Shown piece by piece: positions 23,386 to 33,240 of a DNA stretch of 36,344 nucleotides; within the stretch, counting starts at the first letter, position 1; every line of letters starts with the position of its first letter. A program made the position numbers and the translations under genes. Below the pieces are notes generated by a model, which was given only the letters and a program-made list of their open reading frames with translations, had not been told where the DNA came from and did not search any database. The DNA is from an uncultured Acidimicrobiaceae bacterium (GTDB lineage: Bacteria; Actinomycetota; Acidimicrobiia; Acidimicrobiales; Poriferisodalaceae): the NCBI GenBank assembly GCA_913020735.1, contig CAJWBN010000009.1, forward strand, positions 1 to 36,344, written 5' to 3'.

Positions 23386-24019
23386 ATAGAACGCTGCCTC
23401 CGTCAATGACCTGCCCTCGCCTGACGTGTAGTTCTGAGACTTGCACAATCTCTGGTCGAAAAATCACATCCCCGTGACCGACTATCCCAGTGGAAGTCAA
23501 ACCAAGTGACAGTTGCCAAGACCGGATTGAAGAAACCGTTAGGGGCGTCACATGATAATCGACGGTCAGATCGGTGGCATTACCGGTATCTATCTCATCT
23601 AGCGCGTGCCCAAAGTTAACCAGATTCCGCTCAAGTTGAGCGACGTCTGGACCGTCTGAAACCTTGTAAGCAATATCACGATGCATTGGCAGCGAGCCCT
23701 TCATCAATATGACGGGCTTGTTGTCAACGGCGTATAGGGCTGTCCCAAATTCAATGAAATCACCAGGATTCGGAAGCCAAGTGACGGTGCCCACAGCTTC
23801 GTTGTTAAGACGCTGTGAGGGGCCTTCTAGAATCACATTCTGAGCTGCATCGGCTAATTTGGCGCCACCTTTAGCTGGTTCAATAATCCGACTGGATAGG
23901 GGCTCAGCTATCTCAGGGCTAGAAGTCTTCTTCGTGGTACCTGATATTCCGATAACAATCGTGACGACGCACGCCACACTAAGCAGCGTTATAAGTAGGA
24001 CCGTGAGAGTTTTTTTCAT
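23369..24019 (-). CDS. Membrane-anchored peptidoglycan-binding / truncated efflux-adaptor-like protein
   Basis: 216 residues with one N-terminal membrane helix (about 4-25), then a short region TVTWLPNPGDFIEFGTALYAVDNKPVI (split barrel-like), a peptidoglycan-binding-type repeat (VAQLERNLVNFG ... SIRSWQLSLGLTSTGIV) and DVIFRPEIVQVSELHVRRGQ. This order matches the first half of actinobacterial RND/ABC efflux adaptor proteins, which usually continue with a further barrel for about 150 residues. Here the frame stops after VIDGGSVLSVLIN. No ABC or RND transporter gene is adjacent. The short form may be a stand-alone cell-wall protein or a truncated relic. Confidence 0.7.
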   Translation of the reverse strand: MKKTLTVLLITLLSVACVVTIVIGISGTTKKTSSPEIAEPLSSRIIEPAKGGAKLADAAQNVILEGPSQRLNNEAVGTVTWLPNPGDFIEFGTALYAVDNKPVILMKGSLPMHRDIAYKVSDGPDVAQLERNLVNFGHALDEIDTGNATDLTVDYHVTPLTVSSIRSWQLSLGLTSTGIVGHGDVIFRPEIVQVSELHVRRGQVIDGGSVLSVLIN

Positions 24020-24152
24020 CTGTCATCACACCTATCGAAACGATCCAAGAAGTACAAGACTACGGGGCAAAGAGTGATTGGCACGCATCCACTGTTTCAT
24101 GCCTCGCAAAGGAATGTCGGCTTGTAGCAATTTTGAGATCTAACGTCGGGAT

Positions 24153-25534
<1,382 letters not shown>

Positions 25535-26746
25535 TCAATCCAAGCCGTAGGCGGTGTGAAGGGCGGCTGTTGCTTTATCAACGTCACCTTCAGCTATCAC
25601 GCAACTAATACGAATTGGCGACGTAGCGATCATTTCTATATTCACTTCGTTCTGAGCCAGAGTTTCAAACATTGTGGCGGCAACACCCGGGTTAGATGCC
25701 ATACCCGCACCTACAACAGATACGCGACCGAGATCAGGATCAGCCTTTACACCGGAAAATCCTAATTCTTTAGCAAGGGCCTCACATGTTGTGGTTGCGG
25801 TGTCTAGATCTTCTAGCGGAACAGTAAAGGAGATATCTGTGTGTTCACTGTCGCTTACATTTTGGACAATCATGTCGACATTGACCGACGCGTCGGCCAG
25901 AGTCCTGAATACTTTGGCTGCTAAGCCAGGCTCATCCTGCACTCCGCTCAGAGTGACTTTTGCTTGGCTTGTGTCAGGCACAATTCCCTTGATGATTGCT
26001 CTTTCCATGTCAGGGTCCTCCTCAAGCACCCAGGTGCCAGGTTCCCACGTAAAGGCTGATCGAACGTGAAGTGGCACACCAAAAGCTCGGGCCACTTCTA
26101 CCGAACGCATAACCGGTTTGGGACAGCCGACAGCCGTCATCTCTAGTAACTCGTCGAAGGAAATAGATTCCATTCGTTTTGCGGTAGGACAAACTCTTGG
26201 ATCTGTCGTAAAGACTCCTGATACATCGGTATACAACTCGCACGCGTCAGCGCCGAGACCGTGGGCTAGCGCTACTGCTGTCGTGTCTGAACCACCTCGA
26301 CCCAAAAATGTGACGTTGTCATCAGCAGACATTCCTTGTGCCCCCGCAACTACGGCCACGCGGCCTTTGTCTACCGAGTCCCGAACTCTGTGGGGATCAA
26401 CTGAAACAATCTTTGCATTGCGGTGGTTATCGTCAGTTTCAAATCCTGCCTGACTTCCTGTGAAAGAGTCAGCCGGCACTCCGGCAGCATGAAGTGCCAT
26501 GCACATTAGAGCTATGGATTTACGCTCACCGGCAGTAATAAGCATGTCCATTTCACGTCCGGGCGGATCATTATTGACTTCATCTGCTAATCGAAGAAGC
26601 TCGTCTGTTTCTTTGCCCATAGCACTGACAACGAGGACGACGTCATCGCCTCGGCTACGAGTACGTTTGACGTGATCAGCTACCTCGCGCATGCGGTCAG
26701 CATCTGCGACGGAAGTGCCACCGAATTTCTGTACAACGAGTGCCAC
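25535..26746 (-). CDS. lysC: Aspartate kinase
   Basis: Phosphorylates aspartate at the start of the aspartate family pathway. 403 residues: N-terminal kinase domain with VQKFGGTSVADADRM at 4-18, LITAGERKSIALM, FLGRGGSDTTAVALA and LYTDVSGVFTTDPR, followed by two ACT domains (about 265-400; VTLSGVQDEPGLAAKVF, VSVVGAGMASNPGVAATMF) that bind lysine/threonine for feedback control. It is the actinobacterial size. Start ATG 26746. Upstream (26747-26876) lies a divergent gap shared with the cyclophilin gene. Confidence 0.96.
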   Translation of the reverse strand: MALVVQKFGGTSVADADRMREVADHVKRTRSRGDDVVLVVSAMGKETDELLRLADEVNNDPPGREMDMLITAGERKSIALMCMALHAAGVPADSFTGSQAGFETDDNHRNAKIVSVDPHRVRDSVDKGRVAVVAGAQGMSADDNVTFLGRGGSDTTAVALAHGLGADACELYTDVSGVFTTDPRVCPTAKRMESISFDELLEMTAVGCPKPVMRSVEVARAFGVPLHVRSAFTWEPGTWVLEEDPDMERAIIKGIVPDTSQAKVTLSGVQDEPGLAAKVFRTLADASVNVDMIVQNVSDSEHTDISFTVPLEDLDTATTTCEALAKELGFSGVKADPDLGRVSVVGAGMASNPGVAATMFETLAQNEVNIEMIATSPIRISCVIAEGDVDKATAALHTAYGLD

Positions 26747-26778
26747 GAGATCTGAGGGTACCTGTCAGCGACTCTAAG

Positions 26779-26859
26779 CCCTTGACGATTTAAAGGTTGT
26801 TCACTTGGGCTTCTGGGTTCAGCATTGCTACCGTCATTGCTAAACCTCACCGTCAAGGG
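26779..26859. repeat. 9-base inverted repeat in lysC-cyclophilin gap
   Basis: CCCTTGACG at 26779-26787 and CGTCAAGGG at 26851-26859 are perfect inverted copies 63 bases apart, with further short complement (AAAGGTT and AACCT) just inside them. Each copy contains TTGACG, which also resembles a -35 element pointing inward. It could be a paired operator or two facing promoters; neither is followed by a clear -10 sequence. Confidence 0.4.
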
Positions 26860-26876
26860 ATTATTAGTCCACAGTT

Positions 26877-27692
26877 ATGAGCACCAACAAACGCGAACGT
26901 CAACGAGCTCACCGTCAAGCCCAGGCAGATGCTGCTCAACAAGCAAACAAGAATTCACGGCGCACGAAGGTTGTGGTCCGTTGGGTAGCCATCGCCGCAG
27001 CCGTACTTTTGGTTGCGTTTTTGTGGAGTCTGACTGGCAGTGACAACGAATCGCAAGAAATTGAAACTGAATCAATAGGCGCAGAAGCACTCGGGATTGA
27101 AGGATGTCCCGCAGTTGATGGATCGTCAACGAAACGGACAAAATTCGAAACACCACCAAAGCTTTGTATCGATGCAGGTCAGTTATATTCCGCGACTTTC
27201 GCTACCTCAGTCGGTGATTTCACTGTCGTCCTTGACCCCACTTTGGACTCTCGTAGCGTTAATAACTTTATTTTTCTGGCGCGTCATCATGCCTACGACG
27301 AAACAATCTTCCATCGGGTAATCGATCAATTTGTTATTCAGGGTGGAGACGTTGAAGGCTTAAACGGACTCGGTGGACCGGGATACAAATTCACTGGCGC
27401 TTATGGGCCCGAGGAGGGATATCGCGTTGGCTCTCTAGCAATGGCGAACCAGGGAACGCCCAATACAAATGGCTCGCAGTTCTTCATCGTCACCGGATCA
27501 TTTGGTGCGGCTTTAGATCCGAACTATTCGCTAATGGGGCATGTAGTTGAAGGTCTCGACGTGGTCTTAGGCGTTCAGGAAGTTGAAACTGACAGCCTCG
27601 ATTTGCCCGTCGAACCAGTCTCAATTAGCTCTGTGTCGGTCTCAGAAGCCACTTCTTCTGAAGTTGACATATATAAAGATTTGACTGATTAG
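26877..27692 (+). CDS. Membrane-anchored cyclophilin-type peptidyl-prolyl isomerase
   Basis: 271 residues: a basic cytoplasmic N-terminal part (1-33), one membrane helix (about 34-51, VRWVAIAAAVLLVAFLW), then a linker with Cys residues and a cyclophilin domain from about 98 (YSATFATSVGDFTVVLDP), with FHRVIDQFVIQGGD, LAMANQGTPNTNGSQFFIV and YSLMGHVVEGLDVV. It should speed proline isomerisation in proteins outside the membrane. ATG 26877 is the start. The aat gene follows after 29 bases, so they may share a transcript. Confidence 0.93.
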   Translation: MSTNKRERQRAHRQAQADAAQQANKNSRRTKVVVRWVAIAAAVLLVAFLWSLTGSDNESQEIETESIGAEALGIEGCPAVDGSSTKRTKFETPPKLCIDAGQLYSATFATSVGDFTVVLDPTLDSRSVNNFIFLARHHAYDETIFHRVIDQFVIQGGDVEGLNGLGGPGYKFTGAYGPEEGYRVGSLAMANQGTPNTNGSQFFIVTGSFGAALDPNYSLMGHVVEGLDVVLGVQEVETDSLDLPVEPVSISSVSVSEATSSEVDIYKDLTD

Positions 27693-27721
27693 CCATTCTG
27701 CTTTGAGCGAAGCATCGAGTA

Positions 27722-28447
27722 ATGCGTATGCTCACCAGTATGCGTGGGGATACTTTGACCGGACCTGTTGAGCCAGAAGCAAGCAGTTGGACCTTTCCTC
27801 CTGCACATACAGCTGATGAAAATGGTCTTGTCGGTGCGGGTGCCGACTTAGAACCTGGCACCTTATTGTCTGCCTATAGTTCCGGTCTTTTCCCAATGCC
27901 TCTAGGAGACACGATCGGTTGGTGGTCCCCTGACCCACGTGGTGTACTTCCGCTTTCATATCTGCGAGTAGGGAGATCTCTGCGTCGGTCGTGTCGAGAT
28001 TTTGATATTCGGATAGACCACGCGTTTGACCAAGTCATCGACGCTTGCGCAAGTCCAGTGCGACCTCACGGATGGATTGATGCCAATGTCAAGAACGCGT
28101 ATCTAGAACTCCACCGCCTTGGTTGGGCTCACAGTGTGGAGACTTGGCAGGATGGGGAACTTGTCGGAGGTCTATACGGCGTCGCGATCGGTTCTTTCTT
28201 TGCAGGCGAATCAATGTTCCACTCAGTCCCTAACGCTTCGAAAGTTGCTCTCGTAGCGTTAGTCGACGCCATGAAAGTAACTGGCGGAGCATTGATTGAT
28301 GTGCAATGGAACACACCCCATCTCGAAAGCATGGGAGCCGTCGAAATCAGTCGCGACGATTATCTGGAGTTACTAGCGGAAGCTGTAAACCGGCCTCTGG
28401 CCGAAGTCTGGTCGCGACCAATGAATTTCAGTTTGCTTGACGATTGA
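27722..28447 (+). CDS. aat: Leucyl/phenylalanyl-tRNA-protein transferase
   Basis: Adds Leu or Phe from tRNA to N-terminal Arg or Lys of proteins, tagging them for ClpS-ClpAP-type degradation. 241 residues with FPPAHTADENGLVGAGADLEPGTLLSAYSSGLFPMP, WWSPDPRGVLPL, HGWIDANVKNAYLELH, GGLYGVAIGSFFAGESMF and a late IDVQWNTPHLESMGA. Three in-frame ATG codons at 27722, 27731 and 27743 make the true start uncertain; homologues begin nearest the third. It follows the cyclophilin gene closely. Confidence 0.95.
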   Translation: MRMLTSMRGDTLTGPVEPEASSWTFPPAHTADENGLVGAGADLEPGTLLSAYSSGLFPMPLGDTIGWWSPDPRGVLPLSYLRVGRSLRRSCRDFDIRIDHAFDQVIDACASPVRPHGWIDANVKNAYLELHRLGWAHSVETWQDGELVGGLYGVAIGSFFAGESMFHSVPNASKVALVALVDAMKVTGGALIDVQWNTPHLESMGAVEISRDDYLELLAEAVNRPLAEVWSRPMNFSLLDD

Positions 28448-28493
28448 GAGCTAGCAAAAGTCCCTAGGCTCAACTTCAAGGCAAGGAGCCCGT

Positions 28494-30452
28494 GTGAACG
28501 ACGCACCCAAATCTCAGAGGGACCGCTCTTGGGTTATGCGTACCTATTCGGGCCACAGCACTGCAAAGGCTTCAAACGAGCTTTACAGAACCAACCTAGA
28601 AAAAGGGCAAACAGGTCTGTCAATCGCATTCGACCTGCCGACCCAAACTGGCTACGACCCTGACCACCCTCTCGCCGTTGGCGAAGTCGGCAAAGTTGGC
28701 GTTCCCGTTTATCACCTGGGCCAAATGAACATCCTGCTCGATGAAATTCCGTTGGAGCAGATGAACACTTCCATGACGATAAATGCGACAGCAGCCTGGC
28801 TGCTTGGTCTCTACATCGCGAATGCCGAAGATCAAGGGATCGAGTCCAGCACGCTTAGGGGAACTACACAAAACGACATCGTTAAGGAATACCTCAGTCG
28901 AGGTACCTATATTTTTCCACCGGAGGCAAGCAAGCGGCTCATTGTTGACATGATTGCCTACTGCTCTCAACACGTTCCGCTATGGAACCCGATCAACATT
29001 TGTAGCTACCACCTTCAAGAGGCTGGAGCGACACCGGTACAGGAAATCGCATATTCGCTAGCAAATGCAATCGACATACTCGATGCTGTAAGAGATTCCG
29101 GGCAGGTTCCCGAAGATCAATTCCCGAGAGTTGTTGCGAGCATTTCTTTCTTTGTTAACTCCGGAATCAGATTCGTAGAAGAAGTATGCAAAATGCGTGC
29201 CTTCACACAAATGTGGGATGAGATCTGCGAACACCGTTACGGGGTTCTTGACCCGAAACTTCGCCGGTTTCGATACGGCGTTCAAGTCAATTCACTCGGC
29301 TTAACCGAAGCCCAGCCAGAAAACAACGTCCAAAGAATTGTCCTTGAAGCTTTAGGAGTGACGCTTTCAAAGCGAGCACGGGCTCGCTCTATCCAGTTGC
29401 CCGCTTGGAACGAAGCACTCGGTTTGCCGCGACCTTGGGATCAACAATGGTCACTGCGTATCCAGCAAGTATTGGCTCTGGAAACCGATCTACTCGAATA
29501 CGACGATATTTTTGATGGATCGCACGTAGTCGAAAACCGTACAGCTGATCTGATCCGTGAAGCTCAATTGGAATTAGCAGAAGTCATGGAGTTGGGCGGT
29601 GCTTTCATCGCGATTGACGAGTTGAAGCAACGACTAGTAGCAAGCCACACCGATCGGATGCGTCAGATCGAATCGGCGGAGTTGACCATCGTGGGGGTAA
29701 ACGCATTTGAAGAAACAGCTGAGTCTCCCTTGGGAGGCGCAGGAAGCTTCCTGAAAGTCGACCCTCAGGTCGAAACTGAAATGATCGCAGATGTCGCAAA
29801 ATGGCGTTCGTCCCGATCTGAAGAAGCCGTAAGCACCGCTCTGCAGGACTTACGCGACGCTGCTTCAGGCGAAGAAAACATCATGCCTCATACAATCGCT
29901 GCAGCTAAAGCTGGAGTGACGACGGGAGAATGGACACAGGTACTGAGAGAGGTCTTCGGCGAATATCGCGGGCCAACTGGAGTACATACAACTTCAGGTA
30001 ATTCTGTGGGACTCAAACAGGTCGCCCTACGTTCTAGCGAACTTAGTGGCGGACCCCCACGCCTACTCGTCGCAAAACCCGGTCTGGACGGTCATTCCAA
30101 TGGCGCTGAACAGATTGCTGTTGCCGCCCGTAACGCTGGTATGGAAGTCGTATATGAGGGCATCAGAATTACTCCGGAACATGTTGCTGCTACCGCTCGT
30201 GACGAAGATGTTGACGTTATTGGGTTGTCGATTTTGTCCGGTGGTCATCTTCACTTAGTGCCGGCAGTGTTAGCCGCCCTACAGGCGCAGGGCGTAACCT
30301 CGCCAGTAATCGTAGGCGGCATCATTCCTGAAGAAGACAAAGACGCTTTGCTAAAGGCTGGGGTATCTCGGGTCTATACACCCAAAGATTATGAATTAAC
30401 TCGCATCATGAATGACCTTGTCGATTTGGTTGAATCTAGGCGAGCCATCTAG
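28494..30452 (+). CDS. Ethylmalonyl-CoA mutase-like, B12-dependent
   Basis: 652 residues in a single chain: an acyl-CoA mutase domain with RTYSGHSTAKASNELYRTNL near the N terminus, FDLPTQTGYDPDHPLAVGEV, the MNTSMTINATA stretch, LRGTTQNDIVKEYLSRGTYI and NPINICSYHLQEAGATP, and a C-terminal cobalamin domain with DGHSNG (DxHxxG, D532-G537). The HSTAKASN and PTQTGYD patterns follow ethylmalonyl-CoA mutase (MeaA/Ecm) rather than methylmalonyl-CoA mutase, whose equivalents read STAEESN and ATHRGYD. It would convert ethylmalonyl-CoA to methylsuccinyl-CoA in acetyl-CoA assimilation. Start GTG 28494 behind AAGGAG. Crotonyl-CoA carboxylase/reductase is not in the window. Confidence 0.88.
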   Translation: MNDAPKSQRDRSWVMRTYSGHSTAKASNELYRTNLEKGQTGLSIAFDLPTQTGYDPDHPLAVGEVGKVGVPVYHLGQMNILLDEIPLEQMNTSMTINATAAWLLGLYIANAEDQGIESSTLRGTTQNDIVKEYLSRGTYIFPPEASKRLIVDMIAYCSQHVPLWNPINICSYHLQEAGATPVQEIAYSLANAIDILDAVRDSGQVPEDQFPRVVASISFFVNSGIRFVEEVCKMRAFTQMWDEICEHRYGVLDPKLRRFRYGVQVNSLGLTEAQPENNVQRIVLEALGVTLSKRARARSIQLPAWNEALGLPRPWDQQWSLRIQQVLALETDLLEYDDIFDGSHVVENRTADLIREAQLELAEVMELGGAFIAIDELKQRLVASHTDRMRQIESAELTIVGVNAFEETAESPLGGAGSFLKVDPQVETEMIADVAKWRSSRSEEAVSTALQDLRDAASGEENIMPHTIAAAKAGVTTGEWTQVLREVFGEYRGPTGVHTTSGNSVGLKQVALRSSELSGGPPRLLVAKPGLDGHSNGAEQIAVAARNAGMEVVYEGIRITPEHVAATARDEDVDVIGLSILSGGHLHLVPAVLAALQAQGVTSPVIVGGIIPEEDKDALLKAGVSRVYTPKDYELTRIMNDLVDLVESRRAI

Positions 30453-30470
30453 CCACCGTAAAAGCAGCCA

Positions 30471-31601
30471 TTAATCCTCGAACCACACTGAGTTAGGGCC
30501 GGGCATCGTCTCGTTATCAGCCCCCAAGCTCCGTCCAGCCCAGCGAACTTGACCAGGTGTTTTCGAAAGCTGAGCTATAAGCGATTGCATTACGATTCCG
30601 TCGACCTCAATCAACGAACCTCTCTCGGCTACATGAGCATCGGATGAAAGTTCTCCGACGTTCAACACTGGTGCCGCAGCAGCTTCAGCTGATTCAAAAC
30701 TCTCTAAGGCCTCGGAAAGCGTTCGTTTTTTAACCCACTCGGCCATCAATTTGTCTACTTCTTCTCGATTCGCGATTCGGCCATCAAATGTTTGGAATCT
30801 TTCATCATCAGCGACACCAATGAGTTCCATCACTCTCTGAGCGATTACATCGCTAGATGTACTGACCGCAATCCAGCCTCCATCAGAAGCTTGATAAGTA
30901 CCTCGAGGGACGCTGTAAGCGATGCCTGAACCGAGTCGTGGCTGTAAATAGCGTTCGCTGTGCCAAGCAGAAATAAGTGGACCCATAATCTGCATCATGG
31001 TTTCAAGCAGATTCACATCGACGGTTTGTCCTCCACCGGAATGAACTGCGACCATGGTTGCGAAGGCAGCTGCTAAACCAGTCACTTCATCTGTTAACGC
31101 AATCGGAGGCAGCAGCGGGGCGCCATCAGCCTCTCCGCTCATGGCAGAAAAACCGCTCATGGCCTCGGCCAATGTCGCGAACCCTGGGCGGTTCCGATAT
31201 GGGCCGCTTTGCCCAAAACCAGTTACGCGGGTAATCGTTAACTTCGGATTTGCTTCGAATAACTCGTCGGGGATCAATCCCAGAGATTCGAGCTTCCCCG
31301 GGCGAAGATTTTCGACCAAGACATCAGCGACGCTGAGCATCCGCATCAAGGTTGCTAAGTCATCACCATCCTTCAAATCCAAGGTGATCGCTCGTTTCCC
31401 TCGGTTAACCAATTTCCACCACAGCGTTTCCCCATCGGCCGCACGCCATCCAATATTCCGCGTCGAATCACCTGAAGGTCGTTCTACCTTCACCACATCA
31501 GCTCCAAAATCTGCCAAGTACCTAGCGCAGTGCGGGCCAGCAAAAATTGTCGATATATCGACAACCTTCAAGTCAGCGAGGGGTGGAGAAGGGTCAGTCA
31601 C
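30471..31601 (-). CDS. CaiB/BaiF family CoA-transferase
   Basis: 376 residues of class III CoA transferases, which move CoA between acids through an Asp-bound acyl intermediate. VVDISTIFAGPHCARYLADFGADVVKVE opens the fold; NRGKRAITLDLKDGDD, VLVENLRPGKLESLGL and FGQSGPYRNRPGF follow; the catalytic Asp is D171 (ALTDEVTGLAA). The exact acid is not readable; formyl-, succinyl- or racemase-type activities are all possible. It faces the mutase gene, 18 bases from stop to stop, and its start lies 84 bases from the divergent carotenoid oxygenase. Confidence 0.92.
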   Translation of the reverse strand: MTDPSPPLADLKVVDISTIFAGPHCARYLADFGADVVKVERPSGDSTRNIGWRAADGETLWWKLVNRGKRAITLDLKDGDDLATLMRMLSVADVLVENLRPGKLESLGLIPDELFEANPKLTITRVTGFGQSGPYRNRPGFATLAEAMSGFSAMSGEADGAPLLPPIALTDEVTGLAAAFATMVAVHSGGGQTVDVNLLETMMQIMGPLISAWHSERYLQPRLGSGIAYSVPRGTYQASDGGWIAVSTSSDVIAQRVMELIGVADDERFQTFDGRIANREEVDKLMAEWVKKRTLSEALESFESAEAAAAPVLNVGELSSDAHVAERGSLIEVDGIVMQSLIAQLSKTPGQVRWAGRSLGADNETMPGPNSVWFED

Positions 31602-31685
31602 GTCAAGATCCTGCCATAATCAAAAGCAATTCACTCGCCGTGGGATGATGGAGCTAACTCATTGCAATCACCGAAGAGCGCTTCT

Positions 31686-33032
31686 ATGAACACCAGCACC
31701 AACGCCCCGTTTCACCTTCGAGGCAACTACGCCCCTGTATTTGGCGAGGTGACCACAGACCAGCTCGAAGTTCGCGGTTCGATACCTGTTGAACTTGACG
31801 GCCGTTACTTCCGCAATGGTCCAAATCCAATCACTGGTGAATCCGCGCATTGGTTTCTCGGTGACGGAATGATTCACGGTGTCAGACTTCGCGAGGGCAG
31901 AGCCGACTGGTACCGCAATAGGTGGGTAAAAACGCCGTTCCATGAGAATCCAACGAAGCCGGTAATCGATCTTGAGAACCCTGATTTCAGCAGCGAGAAC
32001 TCAAAAGCCAACACCCACGTCGTTTCTCATGCCGGTCGCATCCTGTGTCTTGAAGAGGGGCATGTGCCTTGGGAAATATCGGATGAGCTGGAAACTGTGG
32101 GGCCGCATTCGTTTGACGGTCGGCTTGACGGTTCTTTCACCGCTCACCCAAAGATTTGTCCTCTGACGGGAGAAATGTTGGCTTTCGGATATGGCTTCTT
32201 GCCGCCCACATATCTGACCTTTCTTCGCGTTTCAGCAACAGGTGAGTTAGTTCAGCAAAAGGCGATCGATATCCCGGCTCCGGTGATGATGCACGATTTC
32301 AACATCACAGCAAACCGAGTGATTTTTATGGACTTACCAGTCGTATTCGACCTTGATTTGGCCATGACGGGCAGCATGCCATTCTCGTTCCAAAGAGATA
32401 ACGGCGCTCGCCTCGGGGTAATGGACCGCGACCGTAACGATGCAGATGTTCAGTGGCTTGACATCGACCCTTGTTATGTCTTTCACCCCGTGAATAGTTA
32501 TGACGTTGGTGACCACGTGATTATCGACGTGGCAAGGTACCCCTCGATGTGGGAAGCAGGGAGCGGCTCATTCAACACCAAAGCCGAGTTGTGGCGATGG
32601 GACATTGACACCGTTGCGGGAAAAGTTACTGAGACCCAACTTGATGATCGCCCAATTGAGTTCGGTCGAATTGCCGATAACCGCGTCGGGTTGGATTATC
32701 AGTACGGGTACGCAGTCAGTCTTGACGTTGCCAATGCAGAAACATCTGATTCTCAATCCGGGACAATTGTTAAATACGATCTGGGTGCGGATCGGTCATC
32801 TATCTGGAATCTTGGTGAGGGACGGGACCCCGGCGAGTTCGTATTCGTCGGGAGACCCGGGGCTGATGTCGAGGATGATGGCTGGCTACTCGGTTATGTA
32901 CATGACCGTGCTGAGGACAGAAGCAGTTTGGTAATTCTTGATGCTTCTCAACCCGGAGAAGCCCCAATAGCTGAAGTTGTACTCCCCCAACGAGTACCTT
33001 TCGGGTTTCATGGATCCTGGATCTGGGACTAA
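31686..33032 (+). CDS. Carotenoid cleavage oxygenase (RPE65 family)
   Basis: 448 residues of the seven-bladed propeller iron oxygenase family. The four iron-binding histidines are visible at H154 (TAHPKI), H203 (MMHDFN), H267 (VFHPVN) and H442 (FGFHGSW), and the N terminus has VELDGRYFRNGPNP. It cleaves a double bond of a carotenoid or stilbene-type substrate with O2. The start is ATG 31686, because an earlier TTG adds eight residues without family match; AGAG lies before the ATG. No retinal-protein or carotenoid gene is in the window, so substrate is unknown. Confidence 0.94.
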   Translation: MNTSTNAPFHLRGNYAPVFGEVTTDQLEVRGSIPVELDGRYFRNGPNPITGESAHWFLGDGMIHGVRLREGRADWYRNRWVKTPFHENPTKPVIDLENPDFSSENSKANTHVVSHAGRILCLEEGHVPWEISDELETVGPHSFDGRLDGSFTAHPKICPLTGEMLAFGYGFLPPTYLTFLRVSATGELVQQKAIDIPAPVMMHDFNITANRVIFMDLPVVFDLDLAMTGSMPFSFQRDNGARLGVMDRDRNDADVQWLDIDPCYVFHPVNSYDVGDHVIIDVARYPSMWEAGSGSFNTKAELWRWDIDTVAGKVTETQLDDRPIEFGRIADNRVGLDYQYGYAVSLDVANAETSDSQSGTIVKYDLGADRSSIWNLGEGRDPGEFVFVGRPGADVEDDGWLLGYVHDRAEDRSSLVILDASQPGEAPIAEVVLPQRVPFGFHGSWIWD

Positions 33033-33051
33033 AGATCTGGGTTGTCGTTAT

Positions 33052-33240
33052 CTAGTAGGACTTAGCCGGCCAACGTGAACTTTCATTCCACCAACGCCCA
33101 CTAAACCTCCAACTCGATTGAGGCCCTTCAACATTTTGTTGCATTGGTTCCGGCCACAACACTTCAATCGCCGCAGCGATTGCCGCTGCTTCTTCATCGG
33201 TCGGCGTGGGGTGAATGGCTCCGACAATCGGCGTGATCAC
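33052..33240 (-). CDS. Acyl-CoA carboxylase epsilon subunit
   Basis: 62 residues with the two marks of the small actinobacterial epsilon subunit: PTDEEAAAIAAAIEVLWP and a C-terminal WRFSGRWW. Epsilon proteins bind and stimulate acetyl/propionyl-CoA carboxylase complexes. Its GTG overlaps the stop of the beta-subunit gene (GTGA), so it is made together with it. This position and sequence pattern support the call despite its small size. Confidence 0.85.
   Translation of the reverse strand: MITPIVGAIHPTPTDEEAAAIAAAIEVLWPEPMQQNVEGPQSSWRFSGRWWNESSRWPAKSY

Noticed and set aside
31365-31395. CCTTCAAATCCAAGG, resembling a Sec anticodon arm
   Set aside because: It codes for the conserved LDLKDG segment of the CoA transferase and has no other tRNA arms.
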